NCBI GenBank assembly: GCA_963715045.1
Contig: CAVQRC010000039.1
Coordinates: 348,377 to 412,376, forward strand
Origin: CAVQRC01 sp963715045
GTDB taxonomy: Bacteria > Planctomycetota > Planctomycetia > Pirellulales > Lacipirellulaceae
Reading direction: 5' to 3'
DNA length: 64,000 bases
Shown here: in pieces, positions 17,550 to 25,698 of the stretch
Layout of the letters: every line of letters begins with the position of its first letter
How positions within the stretch are numbered: position 1 is the stretch's first letter
Position numbers and translations under genes: made by a program
Notes under the pieces: model-generated
The model's input: the letters and a program-made list of their open reading frames with translations, nothing else
What the model was told of the DNA's origin: nothing
Database searches by the model: none

Positions 17550-17600
17550 CGAATGACTAAGGACTAATGACTAAGGAATTCCCAATGACGAATTCCCAAC
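17550..17600 (+). repeat. Interspersed AATGACTAAGG repeat, copy 1
   Basis: A 50-base intergenic repeat with roughly 7-base spacing (AATGACTAAGGACTAATGAC then TAAGGAATTCCCAATGACG). Close reverse-strand relatives occur at 52657-52714 and, more diverged, at 40341-40396. The rest of 17391-17680 shows no gene. Confidence 0.65.
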
Positions 17601-17681
17601 AAAAAGTGGCCCGACGACCCATCAAAGACCCCTGGGGTAGATCGTTTCCCTCGTTTTCCCTATCCTCCTGCCCCCGCGTAT

Positions 17682-17765
17682 TTAGAGCCGATCCCAAACC
17701 TGGCTTCAGCCACCGAATTCCCCGGCCGTGGGAAACGTCCGCGTAGGTTTTGGGACAGGTTGTTA
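17682..17765 (+). repeat. 85-bp hairpin repeat, copy 1
   Basis: Begins TTAGAGCCGATCCCA and ends TTTTGGGACAGGTTGTTA, so the ends pair imperfectly. The centre holds the family core CCCCGGCCGTGGGA. It lies immediately upstream of the GTG-started gene at 17771. Confidence 0.75.
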
Positions 17766-17770
17766 GAACC

Positions 17771-18322
17771 GTGAGTCGCTCCGGAAAAAAACGAGCCGCC
17801 AAGACAGGAGCCGATGCCTTGCTCGACTTCGAAATTCAGCGCTGCACAAGGAAGTGCGCCGCCACGGGGCGGGCGTTCGAACCGGGCGAGGCGTTCTACT
17901 CGGTACTGCAACCACGGGACGGCCAGGTCGAACGGCTCGACTATGGCGAAGACGCCTGGGAAGGGCCACCTGAGAACGCGGTGGGCTGGTGGAAATCGGC
18001 AATGCCCGGTCGCCACACCAACCGGCTAAGCTGGGCCCCTAACGACGTGATGCTCGATCTGTTTCTCCGCTGGGCCGACGATCCAGACCGCCGCGAAATC
18101 CGCTACGTTCTCGCCCTGTTGCTGGTTCGCAGAAGGGTGATGCGGCTCGAGGAGACCGTCCCTCACGACGACGACGAACACCATGGCGGCGAGGAGTTGC
18201 TGGCCGTCTATTGCCCACGGCGAGACGAAGCGTATCAAGTGCCCGTGGCGATACCCGATCCAGATCACGCCGTGGCGATTCAGGACGAACTCGCCCAACT
18301 GCTACTCGCCCGAGCGGCTTAG
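17771..18322 (+). CDS. Conserved hypothetical protein
   Basis: Protein of 183 residues from GTG 17771 (VSRSGKKRAAKTG). Not recognised as a named family. It has a CTRKCAATGRAFEPGEAFYS segment resembling a short cysteine-containing binding loop, then LDYGEDAWEGPPENAVGWWK, an Arg-rich middle and an acidic, His-containing stretch HDDDEHHGGEE near residue 150. It has the sequence texture of a small planctomycete-specific cytoplasmic protein. The start is placed after the hairpin repeat that abuts it. Its neighbour downstream (a lipoprotein-like gene 26 bases later) may share its transcript. Confidence 0.55.
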   Translation: MSRSGKKRAAKTGADALLDFEIQRCTRKCAATGRAFEPGEAFYSVLQPRDGQVERLDYGEDAWEGPPENAVGWWKSAMPGRHTNRLSWAPNDVMLDLFLRWADDPDRREIRYVLALLLVRRRVMRLEETVPHDDDEHHGGEELLAVYCPRRDEAYQVPVAIPDPDHAVAIQDELAQLLLARAA

Positions 18323-18348
18323 CGGACCGCGGCCAAGGATGGCACTGT

Positions 18349-19308
18349 ATGGATCCGATAGCGTCCCACCCGCGTGCCTCGACACGACCCGCCACCGCCG
18401 TCGCGATCACGCTGATCTGCTTCGCGAGCTCGGGAGCGACATGCGTCCGCCCCTGGGTCGCCAATCAGCCACCGCCGCCCCAGGTCCTCGCGGCGGGGGC
18501 CACCGTCGACGAAATCATCACCGCGGTGCATGCCAACACCACGCGAATCTCGTCCGTGCTGACCGACGATGCGACGATTTCCATCGCTGGGGTCTCCCCA
18601 ATGGGCACCCCCCCGCTCGTCGGCAGGATCGCGATTCAGCCCGCTCGCCGCTTGCGACTAACGGCCGGGACGCGATTCCTGGGCACTGAAGTCGATCTTG
18701 GCAGCAACGACGAGCTGTTTTGGCTGTGGGTTAAACGTAACGATCCGCCCGCCGTCTACTTCGCCCGACATGACCAGTTTCCCTACAGTCCAGCGGCTCA
18801 GCAATTGGGCATCGAACCGAGCTGGCTGATCCAGGCGCTGGGCATGACCACCTTCGATATCAACGAGATCCACAATGGCCCGACCACGCGTCCTGATGGA
18901 TCACTCGAGATTCGCTCGACCTGGCAATCGCCGAGGGGACAGATGACCCGGCTCAGCGTCATCGATGGTGCGACCGCGCTCGTCAAGGAGCAGCATATGT
19001 TCGATGCCAATGGAACGCTCATCGGCTCGGCAATTGCCCGGAGTCACCGTTACTTTCCGGAGCATCAGGCCTCGTTGCCACAGGTGATTGAGATTCAGTG
19101 GCCGGCGAACCGGCTGACACTGACGGTCAACATGGGCCATGTCCTGCTCAATCAGAGTTCAGTTGGAATGGAAACGCTGTTTCAAATGCCCACCTTCGGC
19201 GGCGAGGAGCGGATCGATTTAGCCGGTCACGGGCCACGGCCGCCGGGTGTCTCGCCTCCGACTTCCCCTGCCGGGCCGCTGAGCCGAAGGAATCGTCCCA
19301 GGACTTGA
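18349..19308 (+). CDS. Hypothetical envelope lipoprotein
   Basis: Protein of 319 residues from ATG 18349 with a signal peptide (AVAITLICFASSGATC) whose Cys could be lipidated. The body after residue 45 (VDEIITAVHANTTRISSVLT, then LTAGTRFLGTEVDLGSNDEL, then FWLWVKRNDPPAVYFARHDQ) resembles the periplasmic beta-rich fold of LolA/LolB-like proteins, but this is by texture only. The C-terminus is Pro- and Arg-rich. It starts 26 bases after the upstream hypothetical gene, probably in the same operon. Role unknown. Confidence 0.55.
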   Translation: MDPIASHPRASTRPATAVAITLICFASSGATCVRPWVANQPPPPQVLAAGATVDEIITAVHANTTRISSVLTDDATISIAGVSPMGTPPLVGRIAIQPARRLRLTAGTRFLGTEVDLGSNDELFWLWVKRNDPPAVYFARHDQFPYSPAAQQLGIEPSWLIQALGMTTFDINEIHNGPTTRPDGSLEIRSTWQSPRGQMTRLSVIDGATALVKEQHMFDANGTLIGSAIARSHRYFPEHQASLPQVIEIQWPANRLTLTVNMGHVLLNQSSVGMETLFQMPTFGGEERIDLAGHGPRPPGVSPPTSPAGPLSRRNRPRT

Positions 19309-19470
19309 TTTCGCACCGGGTGCTTCCACGCCGATCGACTTTGACGCGATGGCGGCGGATCAGAATCCCCGCAAGTGAGCAACGGCACTCCGCGAGAGGG
19401 GACGTTTCCCTGGAATGCCCAGCCGGAAGTACGCCTTCGCAGCGTGCCTCGGGCGGTAACCAGAGGCGGT

Positions 19471-20046
19471 TCAAGAACTGGCCGGTTGATCGGCACCGAG
19501 GTGGCGCATCTTGAGGCGTGCCCGACTCAGGACGGGGCCAACGCTGCCGGTCGGCATGCCAACCGTTTCGCTGATCTCCTGGTAAGTCTTTCCTTCCAGG
19601 TGGTAAAGCCGGACGACGTCGGCCTCGGGACCATCGAGTCGCTGCAGCAGGTTTTCGACCTCATCGCGATCGCTGATCCGCTGGATATCCTGGTCTCCCT
19701 GTGCTGCCGCGTGCGTCAGACCGGCGTCGAGGGTTGTCGTCGGGCGACTGTCGACGAGCTTGGAAACCACGACCCGTCGTGCAACCACGGTCAGATAGGT
19801 TGCCAGGCTACTGCGGCCGCGAAAATTACGCAGCACGGCCTGATCGTTCTTGACGATTTCCAGGAACACGTCGGCCACCAGATCGTCGCGATCGGCGGCC
19901 GAAATCCGAATGGAGCGGCAGGCGGACGTATGGTTTACGACGTGGACCACGAGGCCCATGTAGCGGTCAACGAAGTCTTCCCACGCTCGATGCTGGTAAG
20001 AAAGGCAACGATCCAGGAGATTTCGATCGATTTCCGAGAGTGCCAC
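19471..20046 (-). CDS. ECF-type RNA polymerase sigma factor
   Basis: Sigma factor of 191 residues directing RNA polymerase to a specific promoter set. Region 2 spans about residues 15-95 (AWEDFVDRYMGLVVHVVNHT, then DDLVADVFLEIVKND, then FRGRSSLATYLTVVARRVVV). Region 4 is about 130-185 (EADVVRLYHLEGKTYQEISE and GSVGPVLSRARLKMRHL), a helix-turn-helix for the -35 box. The GTG at 20046 (VALSEIDRN) is preferred since region 2 homology begins soon after; an upstream start adds 17 residues. No anti-sigma factor lies next to it, and the regulon is unknown. Confidence 0.88.
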   Translation of the reverse strand: MALSEIDRNLLDRCLSYQHRAWEDFVDRYMGLVVHVVNHTSACRSIRISAADRDDLVADVFLEIVKNDQAVLRNFRGRSSLATYLTVVARRVVVSKLVDSRPTTTLDAGLTHAAAQGDQDIQRISDRDEVENLLQRLDGPEADVVRLYHLEGKTYQEISETVGMPTGSVGPVLSRARLKMRHLGADQPASS

Positions 20047-20637
20047 TGGTGCGTAACCTCTTTTCGGGCATGACCCGCGGCATCCCATGACAGACACAAG
20101 CGGTCACTTGGTGCAGACAAGGTGCACAGTTGTCTAGATGTTGAACACCCCGGTAATGCCGACTGTGAAAATCCGCCACTAAAAACCAATGTGGCCCAAC
20201 CCTGACCTACGATGCATCCACGGAATCAAAGTGGATTCGGTGGTCCGTCAGGGCAATCTTCTGACCAAGCTAAAGCCAATCTTAGACAGAACCTACGTTC
20301 GGAGCAAGATTGGCGCGAAGGGCCGCTTGACACTCCTGAGGGCCAGCACTACGATTTCACACCCGTCGATTCTTTTTGCCGAGAAAGTCGTTCTGCCGCA
20401 AGAACTTGACGCCATTGATCGATACTTCAGAAAATAGGGCTGATCCGCTGGATTTCGCATCCGATCAAGCGGGTCACTGGCGGGATTCCTGAAGTTCGCC
20501 CACGCTGCTGAGGAACCTGATTTTTCTCGATTTGCCGGTTTCATCCAGACTGATTTGTGGCCTTTGAGGACACTTCGTCCCCGGTGCTGGCGGGCTCGGA
20601 GGCCAAACCACTGCTCGATTTGAGGAGACGTTGCTCG
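20047..20637. other. Intergenic stretch with no supported gene
   Basis: About 590 bases between the sigma factor and ferredoxin genes, which diverge. Several short ORFs exist in various frames, but none has a recognisable motif, ribosome site or coding texture. Promoters for both genes must lie here; I could not single them out. Confidence 0.4.
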
Positions 20638-20916
20638 ATGACTCATGTCGTATGTGAGCCTTGCTTTGACTGCAAATACACCGACTGCGTAGTGGTGTGC
20701 CCCGTCGAATGTTTCTACGAGGGCGAACGCATCCTCTACATTCATCCTGATGAGTGCATTGACTGTGAGGCATGCGTACCGGAATGTCCGGTCGAAGCGA
20801 TTTTCCACGAGGATAATGTGCCGGAAGAATGGAAAGGGTTCATCGAGCTGAATGCCGAGATGGCCCCGAAATGCGAAGTCATTACCGAGCAGAAGCCTCC
20901 GCTCGCCGACTCCTGA
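20638..20916 (+). CDS. fdxA: Ferredoxin with two iron-sulfur cluster motifs
   Basis: Electron-transfer protein of 92 residues. The N-terminal cluster motif CEPCFDCKYTDCVVVCPVEC resembles the seven-iron ([3Fe-4S] plus [4Fe-4S]) ferredoxins, and the second motif CIDCEACVPECP binds a [4Fe-4S] cluster. The start MTHVVCEPC is characteristic of FdxA-type ferredoxins; an upstream in-frame start adds 27 unlikely residues. The C-terminal extension after residue 62 (EEWKGFIELNAEMAPKCEVI) also fits the family. It stands alone, so its redox partner cannot be inferred. Confidence 0.92.
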   Translation: MTHVVCEPCFDCKYTDCVVVCPVECFYEGERILYIHPDECIDCEACVPECPVEAIFHEDNVPEEWKGFIELNAEMAPKCEVITEQKPPLADS

Positions 20917-21455
20917 GAAGATCTCACGGTCGGCCGGTACATGGAGCGGGAAGTAGGCTCAACTGGTCAAACTCCCCCGGGCCATGCGAGCCCCCCGGGC
21001 CGTGCGAGATTTAAGACGCGCGAGACGTAAACCACCGCAAGGACGTGTCCAATCCGGTCGGCGTCGCCCGCCGCGATATGATCCCCGGGGAGAGATGATC
21101 CCCGGGGAGAGGCGCGATAAGGTTCGCACCTGGGCCCCCATCGGACCCCTCGTTGATCTAGACCTTTTCGGTGGATTCCCGGCGTCCAGTTACGGGAGCC
21201 GGCGGTAACGGCCCTCGGGATAAATGCGACTCCTCTCCCCCGCAGGTTTGCTGCTGAGTGCCGTGTTTAGCCCGTTCACGTAAAGCCGGCAGAGCTGTTG
21301 GGCACCGAGGGCAGGTGTATAACCAGTGCGCGGCCGACCAGATTCACCCTCCCATGGATACGTGAGCGGCAACTTGTGTAGAACAACATGGCCGGCTCAC
21401 CCGTCCCGACGGACCTCGAGGATCGGATTGGTCTCTGAACTGCCTCAGATCCACT
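20917..21455. other. Intergenic stretch with small direct duplications
   Basis: About 540 bases with no supported gene. TGATCCCCGGGGAGAG is tandemly duplicated near 21079-21110, each copy containing the palindrome ATCCCCGGGGA. A CCCGGGCC-TGCGAG unit is also duplicated at about 20973-21008. These look like small hairpin duplications after the ferredoxin gene. Confidence 0.5.
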
Positions 21456-22124
21456 TCACGCCAAATCGACGGTCCAGTACGCGGCTTCGACAAACGTCTT
21501 CCAGCTTGCGTATTTAGGGTTGCCGAGCTTGATCGTGAGCAACGGGCTGCGTTTTGGCTGCACCGGTTTCTTGATGAGCTTCATCCGCGCCTCGTCCGGG
21601 GTACGCCCCCCCTTCTTCACATTGCACTTCACGCATGCGCAGACGACGTTGCTCCAGGTCGTCTGACCGCCTCGGCAGGTCGGCACGATGTGGTCGATGC
21701 TCAGCTCGCTTCCCGGAAATCTTTTGCCACAATACTGGCATTTTCCCTCGTCTCGGGCGAACACATTACGGCGATTGAGCCGCACCCGCTGCCGGGGAAC
21801 GCGGTCGTAGTCAAACAACCGCAGGATCCGCGGCGCTTGGATTTCGAAGTTCACGCTGCGAATCCAGTCGTCGTGTGGCTCGCGTTCGTCGAATTGAACC
21901 TTCAGCTCACTGATTTCTCGCCAGCTCTGGAAGTCATAGTTCGCGTATTGGCCGTTCTCCCAATGAATGACTTCGGCAAGTTCACGAAACAGCAGGCTGA
22001 AAGCACGCCGCACGTTAATGACATGAATCGCCATGTACTGGCGGTTGAGCACCAGAACGCTCGAACTGAGTGCAGTTGCGTGAGAGGTCATCATCCAGCT
22101 GCTAACGATGTTGAGAAAGGTCAA
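21456..22124 (-). CDS. HNH endonuclease family protein
   Basis: Protein of up to 222 residues with a C-terminal HNH domain. The zinc and catalytic residues are clear: CQYCGKRFPGSELSIDHIVP, then RGGQTTWSNVVCACVKCNVK, giving the two CxxC pairs and the DH and N of the nuclease core. The N-terminal half (SSSVLVLNRQYMAIHVINVR, then RAFSLLFRELAEVIHWENG) matches a widespread bacterial HNH group of about 165-220 residues. M11 or M12 (22094 or 22091) may be the true start. Such stand-alone HNH proteins are common in planctomycetes with no assigned role. Confidence 0.85.
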   Translation of the reverse strand: MTFLNIVSSWMMTSHATALSSSVLVLNRQYMAIHVINVRRAFSLLFRELAEVIHWENGQYANYDFQSWREISELKVQFDEREPHDDWIRSVNFEIQAPRILRLFDYDRVPRQRVRLNRRNVFARDEGKCQYCGKRFPGSELSIDHIVPTCRGGQTTWSNVVCACVKCNVKKGGRTPDEARMKLIKKPVQPKRSPLLTIKLGNPKYASWKTFVEAAYWTVDLA

Positions 22125-22152
22125 TCCGCAAGTGAACTTCCTGAGAAACTCT

Positions 22153-22231
22153 CAGAGCCGATCCCAAATCTGCCTTCAGCAATCGAAATCCCCGGCCGTG
22201 GGACAAGTTCACTGAGACTTTGCGATCGGTC
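22153..22231 (+). repeat. 85-bp hairpin repeat, copy 2
   Basis: Starts AGAGCCGATCCCAAATC and contains the core CCCCGGCCGTGGGACAAG. The 3' arm (TTTGCGATCGGT) is more diverged than in other copies. It lies upstream of the HNH gene, antisense to it. The rest of 22125-22675 shows no supported gene. Confidence 0.65.
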
Positions 22232-22675
22232 GCAACTTCCACGGTGAAGTCGATGCTGGCTTCCTGTATGAGAGGTCGATGGGGCAGTAGGGTTCATTGG
22301 ATTCTTCCGGACGCTGGCTGAAATCACCGGGGCAACTTGCAGATCGTTGCCGTTCTCCGCGCCGAACTACCGCAAGCGCCGCAGCTTTCCCAGGCATTGT
22401 AAGCGGTTCTTCTGACTGCGGCCAGCCAGCAGAGAATCCGGCCAACCAGAGCGGCGTGCTGCCCATCCGCGATTGGCGCAATCAATAGAAGTTGCCCACG
22501 CGTCGATCTCCCGCCGAATCGTTCGATCGGATGAAGTCACTCCAGGAACGCGCAACCTGGCGAAAAATGCCGCCGTTTTGGGTTGCCGCCCGGTCGGATT
22601 TCTCATTACGATGAACGCAGTCAGCGAATCAGGCTGTTACATCAATGCCGGCAGCGCGACAGGAACTCTGGAAAG

Positions 22676-22981
22676 ATGATTCATTACACTTGCGATGGCT
22701 GCCAACGTCCGCTCGATCCTGAACAGGATCTTCGCTACGTGGTCCGGATGGAGGTCTACGCCGCGATGGACCCGCTGGAAGACGATCTTGACGATGATCG
22801 CGACCACCTGCAGGAGATTCAGGACATTCTCGAACGCATGGAAGATGCCGATGACGAACGCATCGGCGATGACGTCTACCAGCAGGTGCGATTTGATCTC
22901 TGTTGCGAATGCCGCCGAAAGTTCATTCGCAATCCTCTCGGGTTCTCTGCCCGCAACCAGCTTGATTTCAGCAATAACTGA
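22676..22981 (+). CDS. Small acidic CxxC-pair protein
   Basis: Protein of 101 residues from ATG 22676, preceded by GGAAAG. It has a zinc-binding layout: CDGCQRPL at the N-terminus and LCCECRRKF near the C-terminus, separated by a strongly acidic helix (AMDPLEDDLDDDRDHLQEI, then QDILERMEDADDERIGDD). This arrangement recurs in planctomycete hypothetical proteins. Metal binding is inferred; the function is unknown. It precedes the SNase gene on the same strand with a gap of about 125 bases. Confidence 0.68.
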   Translation: MIHYTCDGCQRPLDPEQDLRYVVRMEVYAAMDPLEDDLDDDRDHLQEIQDILERMEDADDERIGDDVYQQVRFDLCCECRRKFIRNPLGFSARNQLDFSNN

Positions 22982-23108
22982 TCGCTGATCGATCTCTCGC
23001 GGCTGCGTCGCCGTTCACAGCCGCTGCCGGTGTACCATCGCGGCGATCGCAGCAGCTCTTTACCGGGAGTGCTGAACTCTCACTCGACTTTTTCAGGCAG
23101 GCGTTACC

Positions 23109-23636
23109 GTGGGACAGGTGCCACCCCGCTTTCGGAGAAGCAGAAAGCGCAGCATCATTGTGGTCGCGGTGCTGATCCTGCTGGCTGGCCTTCGACTATG
23201 GACAGGACGCGACGAACGGGCTCCGGACATACTCGACGCCGGCTTGCATGCCGTGGAACGCGTTGTGGATGGCGACACGCTGAAACTCGCCAACGGTGCG
23301 CGGGTCAGGCTTCAGGGAATCGACACCCCCGAGACCGTTAAAGAAGATCACCCGGTTGAAGCTTGGGGACCCGAGGCGACCGAATACACCAGGCAATTCG
23401 TCGCGACCGCAGATGGCCGGGTGCGACTTGAGTTCGACCGCGAGCGGCAAGATCGCTTCGGCCGGTTTCTGGCCTTTGTATGGCACGAGGACCGCATGCT
23501 CAACGTAGAGCTCGTCCGCCTGGGTCTAGCCCGAGCCACGCCCGGTTACGTCGCCAATTCGCAGCGAAAGCGAGAGTTGATCGACGCCGTAGAGGAAGCC
23601 CGTCGTCAACGACGAGGGATCTGGTCGCAGAAATAG
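23109..23636 (+). CDS. Staphylococcal-nuclease-like thermonuclease
   Basis: Secreted or membrane-anchored nuclease of 175 residues from GTG 23109. An N-terminal hydrophobic helix (SIIVVAVLILLAGLRLW) is followed by an SNase domain of about 120 residues. Calcium and catalytic positions appear in VVDGDTLKLANGARVRLQGI, DTPE and DRFGRFLAFVW, matching the Asp, Arg, Glu and Arg pattern of micrococcal nuclease. The end, RRQRRGIWSQK, fits the family. It degrades DNA or RNA outside the cytoplasm, possibly for nutrient scavenging. Confidence 0.88.
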   Translation: MGQVPPRFRRSRKRSIIVVAVLILLAGLRLWTGRDERAPDILDAGLHAVERVVDGDTLKLANGARVRLQGIDTPETVKEDHPVEAWGPEATEYTRQFVATADGRVRLEFDRERQDRFGRFLAFVWHEDRMLNVELVRLGLARATPGYVANSQRKRELIDAVEEARRQRRGIWSQK

Positions 23637-23684
23637 GAAATCGGTGCGCTGACCGGTTGCCCATTCGCGTTGCTGACTGGCTCT

Positions 23685-23692
23685 GCTAAAAT
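23685..23692 (+). promoter_or_regulatory. Possible extended -10 promoter element before the leuB-like gene
   Basis: GCTAAAAT here reads with the preceding base as TGCTAAAAT, an extended -10 element about 100 bases before the dehydrogenase start. No clear -35 at the right spacing. Weak evidence. Confidence 0.3.
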
Positions 23693-23798
23693 TTTCGCTC
23701 TCGCGGTGCTCGCTCGCCTTCGTCGGTAGAGCGGCGACCCGCTCTCGGTGGTGTTCCCGCCAGTTTCGCCCTGTCGCTCGAGGAAGAGATTCACCGTG

Positions 23799-24875
23799 AT
23801 GTCCCAGCCTACGAAGATTGCCGTGATCGGAGGAGACGGTACCGGACCCGAGGTCGCCCGCGAGGGCCTGAAAGTACTCGCGGCCGTCAGTGAAATCGAC
23901 GGCTTCGCCTATGAGACGCAAGAACTCGACTGGGGTGGCGAACGCTATCTGCAGACGGGGGCCGCTTTGCCGGATGACGGCCTGGATATCCTGCGAGGCT
24001 TCGACGCCGTGTATCTGGGTGCCGTCGGCCATCCCGACGTCCGTCCGGGGATTCTCGAAAAGAGCCTCCTGCTCGACGTGCGATTCGGCCTCGACCAGTA
24101 CATCAATCTGCGACCTGTGAAGCTGTTTCCCGGAGTCGAGACACCACTGAAGGGCAAAGGTCCTGAGGATATCGACTTCGTTGTCGTCCGCGAAAACACC
24201 GAAGACATGTACGTGGGCGCGGGTGGCTTTCTGCAGAAGGGCACTCCCCACGAAGTGGCCACCCAAACGGCCATTTACACCCGCCGTGGCTGCGAGCGAT
24301 GCATCCGCTACGCGTTCGAGTATTGCCGCAAGCGCGACAACCCCAAGGGCAAACGGCTCACGCTGGTCGCCAAGACGAACGTGCTGACGATCGGCCACGA
24401 CCTGTGGATGCGTGCGTTCGAGGAAGTCGCCCAGGAGTATCCGGATGTCGAAGCCGACTACAATCACGTCGACGCTTGCTGTATGTGGATCGTCAAGAAT
24501 CCCGAGTACTATGACGTGATCGTGACGACAAACATGTTCGGTGACATCATTACGGATTTGTCGGGAATCATTCAGGGTGGGATGGGTGTCGCGGCCGGCG
24601 GAAATCTGAACCCCGATCCGGGCGGCACGAGCATGTTCGAGCCGATGGGTGGCAGTGCGCCGAAGTACACCGGAACGGGCAAGATCAATCCCATTGCGGC
24701 GATCAACGCGATGAGCATGCTGTTGGATGCGATCGGACAGGAGAAGGCATCCGCCCGCGTGATGGACGCAATTCAAGCGGTCACGGCCAACAAGATGAAG
24801 AGCATGAACGCGGGCCAGATGGGTTACTCAACCAGCGAGGTCGGCGATCTGGTTTGCGAGGCACTGAAGGCTTAG
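23799..24875 (+). CDS. leuB: Isopropylmalate/isocitrate dehydrogenase family protein, probably LeuB
   Basis: NAD-dependent beta-decarboxylating dehydrogenase of 358 residues. KIAVIGGDGTGPEVAREGLK is the family N-terminus; the substrate and metal loop is DFVVVRENTEDMYVG, and the C-terminal NAD and metal region is VTTNMFGDIITDLSGIIQGG with MFEPMGGSAPKYTGTGKINP. The start at 23799 has an adjacent in-frame GTG at 23796. 3-Isopropylmalate dehydrogenase is the likely activity because leuA is in the same window, but tartrate or homoisocitrate dehydrogenases share these motifs. It is not in an operon with leuA (7 kb away, opposite strand). Confidence 0.8.
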   Translation: MSQPTKIAVIGGDGTGPEVAREGLKVLAAVSEIDGFAYETQELDWGGERYLQTGAALPDDGLDILRGFDAVYLGAVGHPDVRPGILEKSLLLDVRFGLDQYINLRPVKLFPGVETPLKGKGPEDIDFVVVRENTEDMYVGAGGFLQKGTPHEVATQTAIYTRRGCERCIRYAFEYCRKRDNPKGKRLTLVAKTNVLTIGHDLWMRAFEEVAQEYPDVEADYNHVDACCMWIVKNPEYYDVIVTTNMFGDIITDLSGIIQGGMGVAAGGNLNPDPGGTSMFEPMGGSAPKYTGTGKINPIAAINAMSMLLDAIGQEKASARVMDAIQAVTANKMKSMNAGQMGYSTSEVGDLVCEALKA

Positions 24876-24966
24876 AGCCCATCTAGTACCTACCCCAACA
24901 ACTCAGTGAACTTGCCCCAGGGCCGGGTAATCCGGTAGCTGAAGCTGATTCTGGAATCGGCTCTTA
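24872..24966 (-). repeat. 85-bp hairpin repeat, copy 6 (reverse orientation)
   Basis: On the minus strand it begins TAAGAGCCGATTCCAGAATC and ends ATGGGCTCTAA. The core reads ACCCGGCCCTGGGGCAAG and is more diverged and longer (95 bases) than other copies. It lies between the convergent leuB-like and MiaE-like genes. Confidence 0.7.
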
Positions 24967-24985
24967 GCCTGAGGATGGTTCGCGA

Positions 24986-25567
24986 TCAACTGTGCATCCG
25001 CGGCAGCGGTTCACCATCGCTGATGATTTCCGCTTCGGCGACGGCCAATTCCTTGAGACGCGTCTCGACCATCTCCTCTGCCGCGAAGGCCTTCGCCAGC
25101 TTCACGTAGGTCGTGTGATGGCGGGCCTCGGATTCGAACAGGCTGCCGTAGAACTCGGCCAGTGGCGGATCGCGGTCGGCGATGTGATCCCGCAGGATGG
25201 CGAATCGCTCGCAGGACCGAGCCTCGATCAGGCCGGCGACGAGCAGCCGATCGACCGCGCGTTGCGGCTCCTGCTTGCGGACCAGGTCGTTGAGCTTCCG
25301 CCCATACTGGCTCGGCTTCAGTCGCCGGAATCGGATGTCCCGCAAACGAAGCTGCTCGAGCACCAAATGGAAGTGCTCCAGTTCCTCATTCACGATTTCC
25401 GTCATCTGCCGGCACAGCTCCTCGTTCTCGACGTAGGCGAACAGGAGGTTGAGCGCCGTGCCGGCCGCTTTCTTTTCACAGTGACCGTGATCGATGAGAA
25501 TCTCCGCCAGATGATCATCCACCTGGTGCAGCCAACGTGCGGAAGTTTCGGACTCGAGGTGCAGCAT
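24986..25567 (-). CDS. miaE: tRNA-(ms2io6A)-hydroxylase-like protein
   Basis: Diiron monooxygenase of 193 residues matching MiaE, which hydroxylates the isopentenyl group of ms2i6A37 in tRNAs reading UNN codons. The ferritin-like four-helix bundle carries the metal ligands in ENEELCRQMTEIVNEELEHF, EARSCERFAILRDHI and SEARHHTTYVKLAKAF (paired Glu and ExxH motifs). The start M at 25567 (MLHLESETSARWL) is where family similarity begins; seven residues upstream are possible. It acts in the cytoplasm after MiaA and MiaB, which are not in this window. Confidence 0.85.
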   Translation of the reverse strand: MLHLESETSARWLHQVDDHLAEILIDHGHCEKKAAGTALNLLFAYVENEELCRQMTEIVNEELEHFHLVLEQLRLRDIRFRRLKPSQYGRKLNDLVRKQEPQRAVDRLLVAGLIEARSCERFAILRDHIADRDPPLAEFYGSLFESEARHHTTYVKLAKAFAAEEMVETRLKELAVAEAEIISDGEPLPRMHS

Positions 25568-25698
25568 GCCCAAGTTTCCCGCAGGCACTTAGCGGACGTC
25601 AAGACGCACAGGATCGCCACTGGCATTTCCGGGCTGAATCAACCCGTGCGAGACTTCCGGCCGCAGTCGCTGCTTGCCGGGCTCGACCGCGACAGAAT

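Noticed and set aside
20189..20437. 82-codon plus-strand ORF between the sigma factor and ferredoxin genes
   Set aside because: No family motif, no ribosome site and competing frames of similar length; not supported as a gene.
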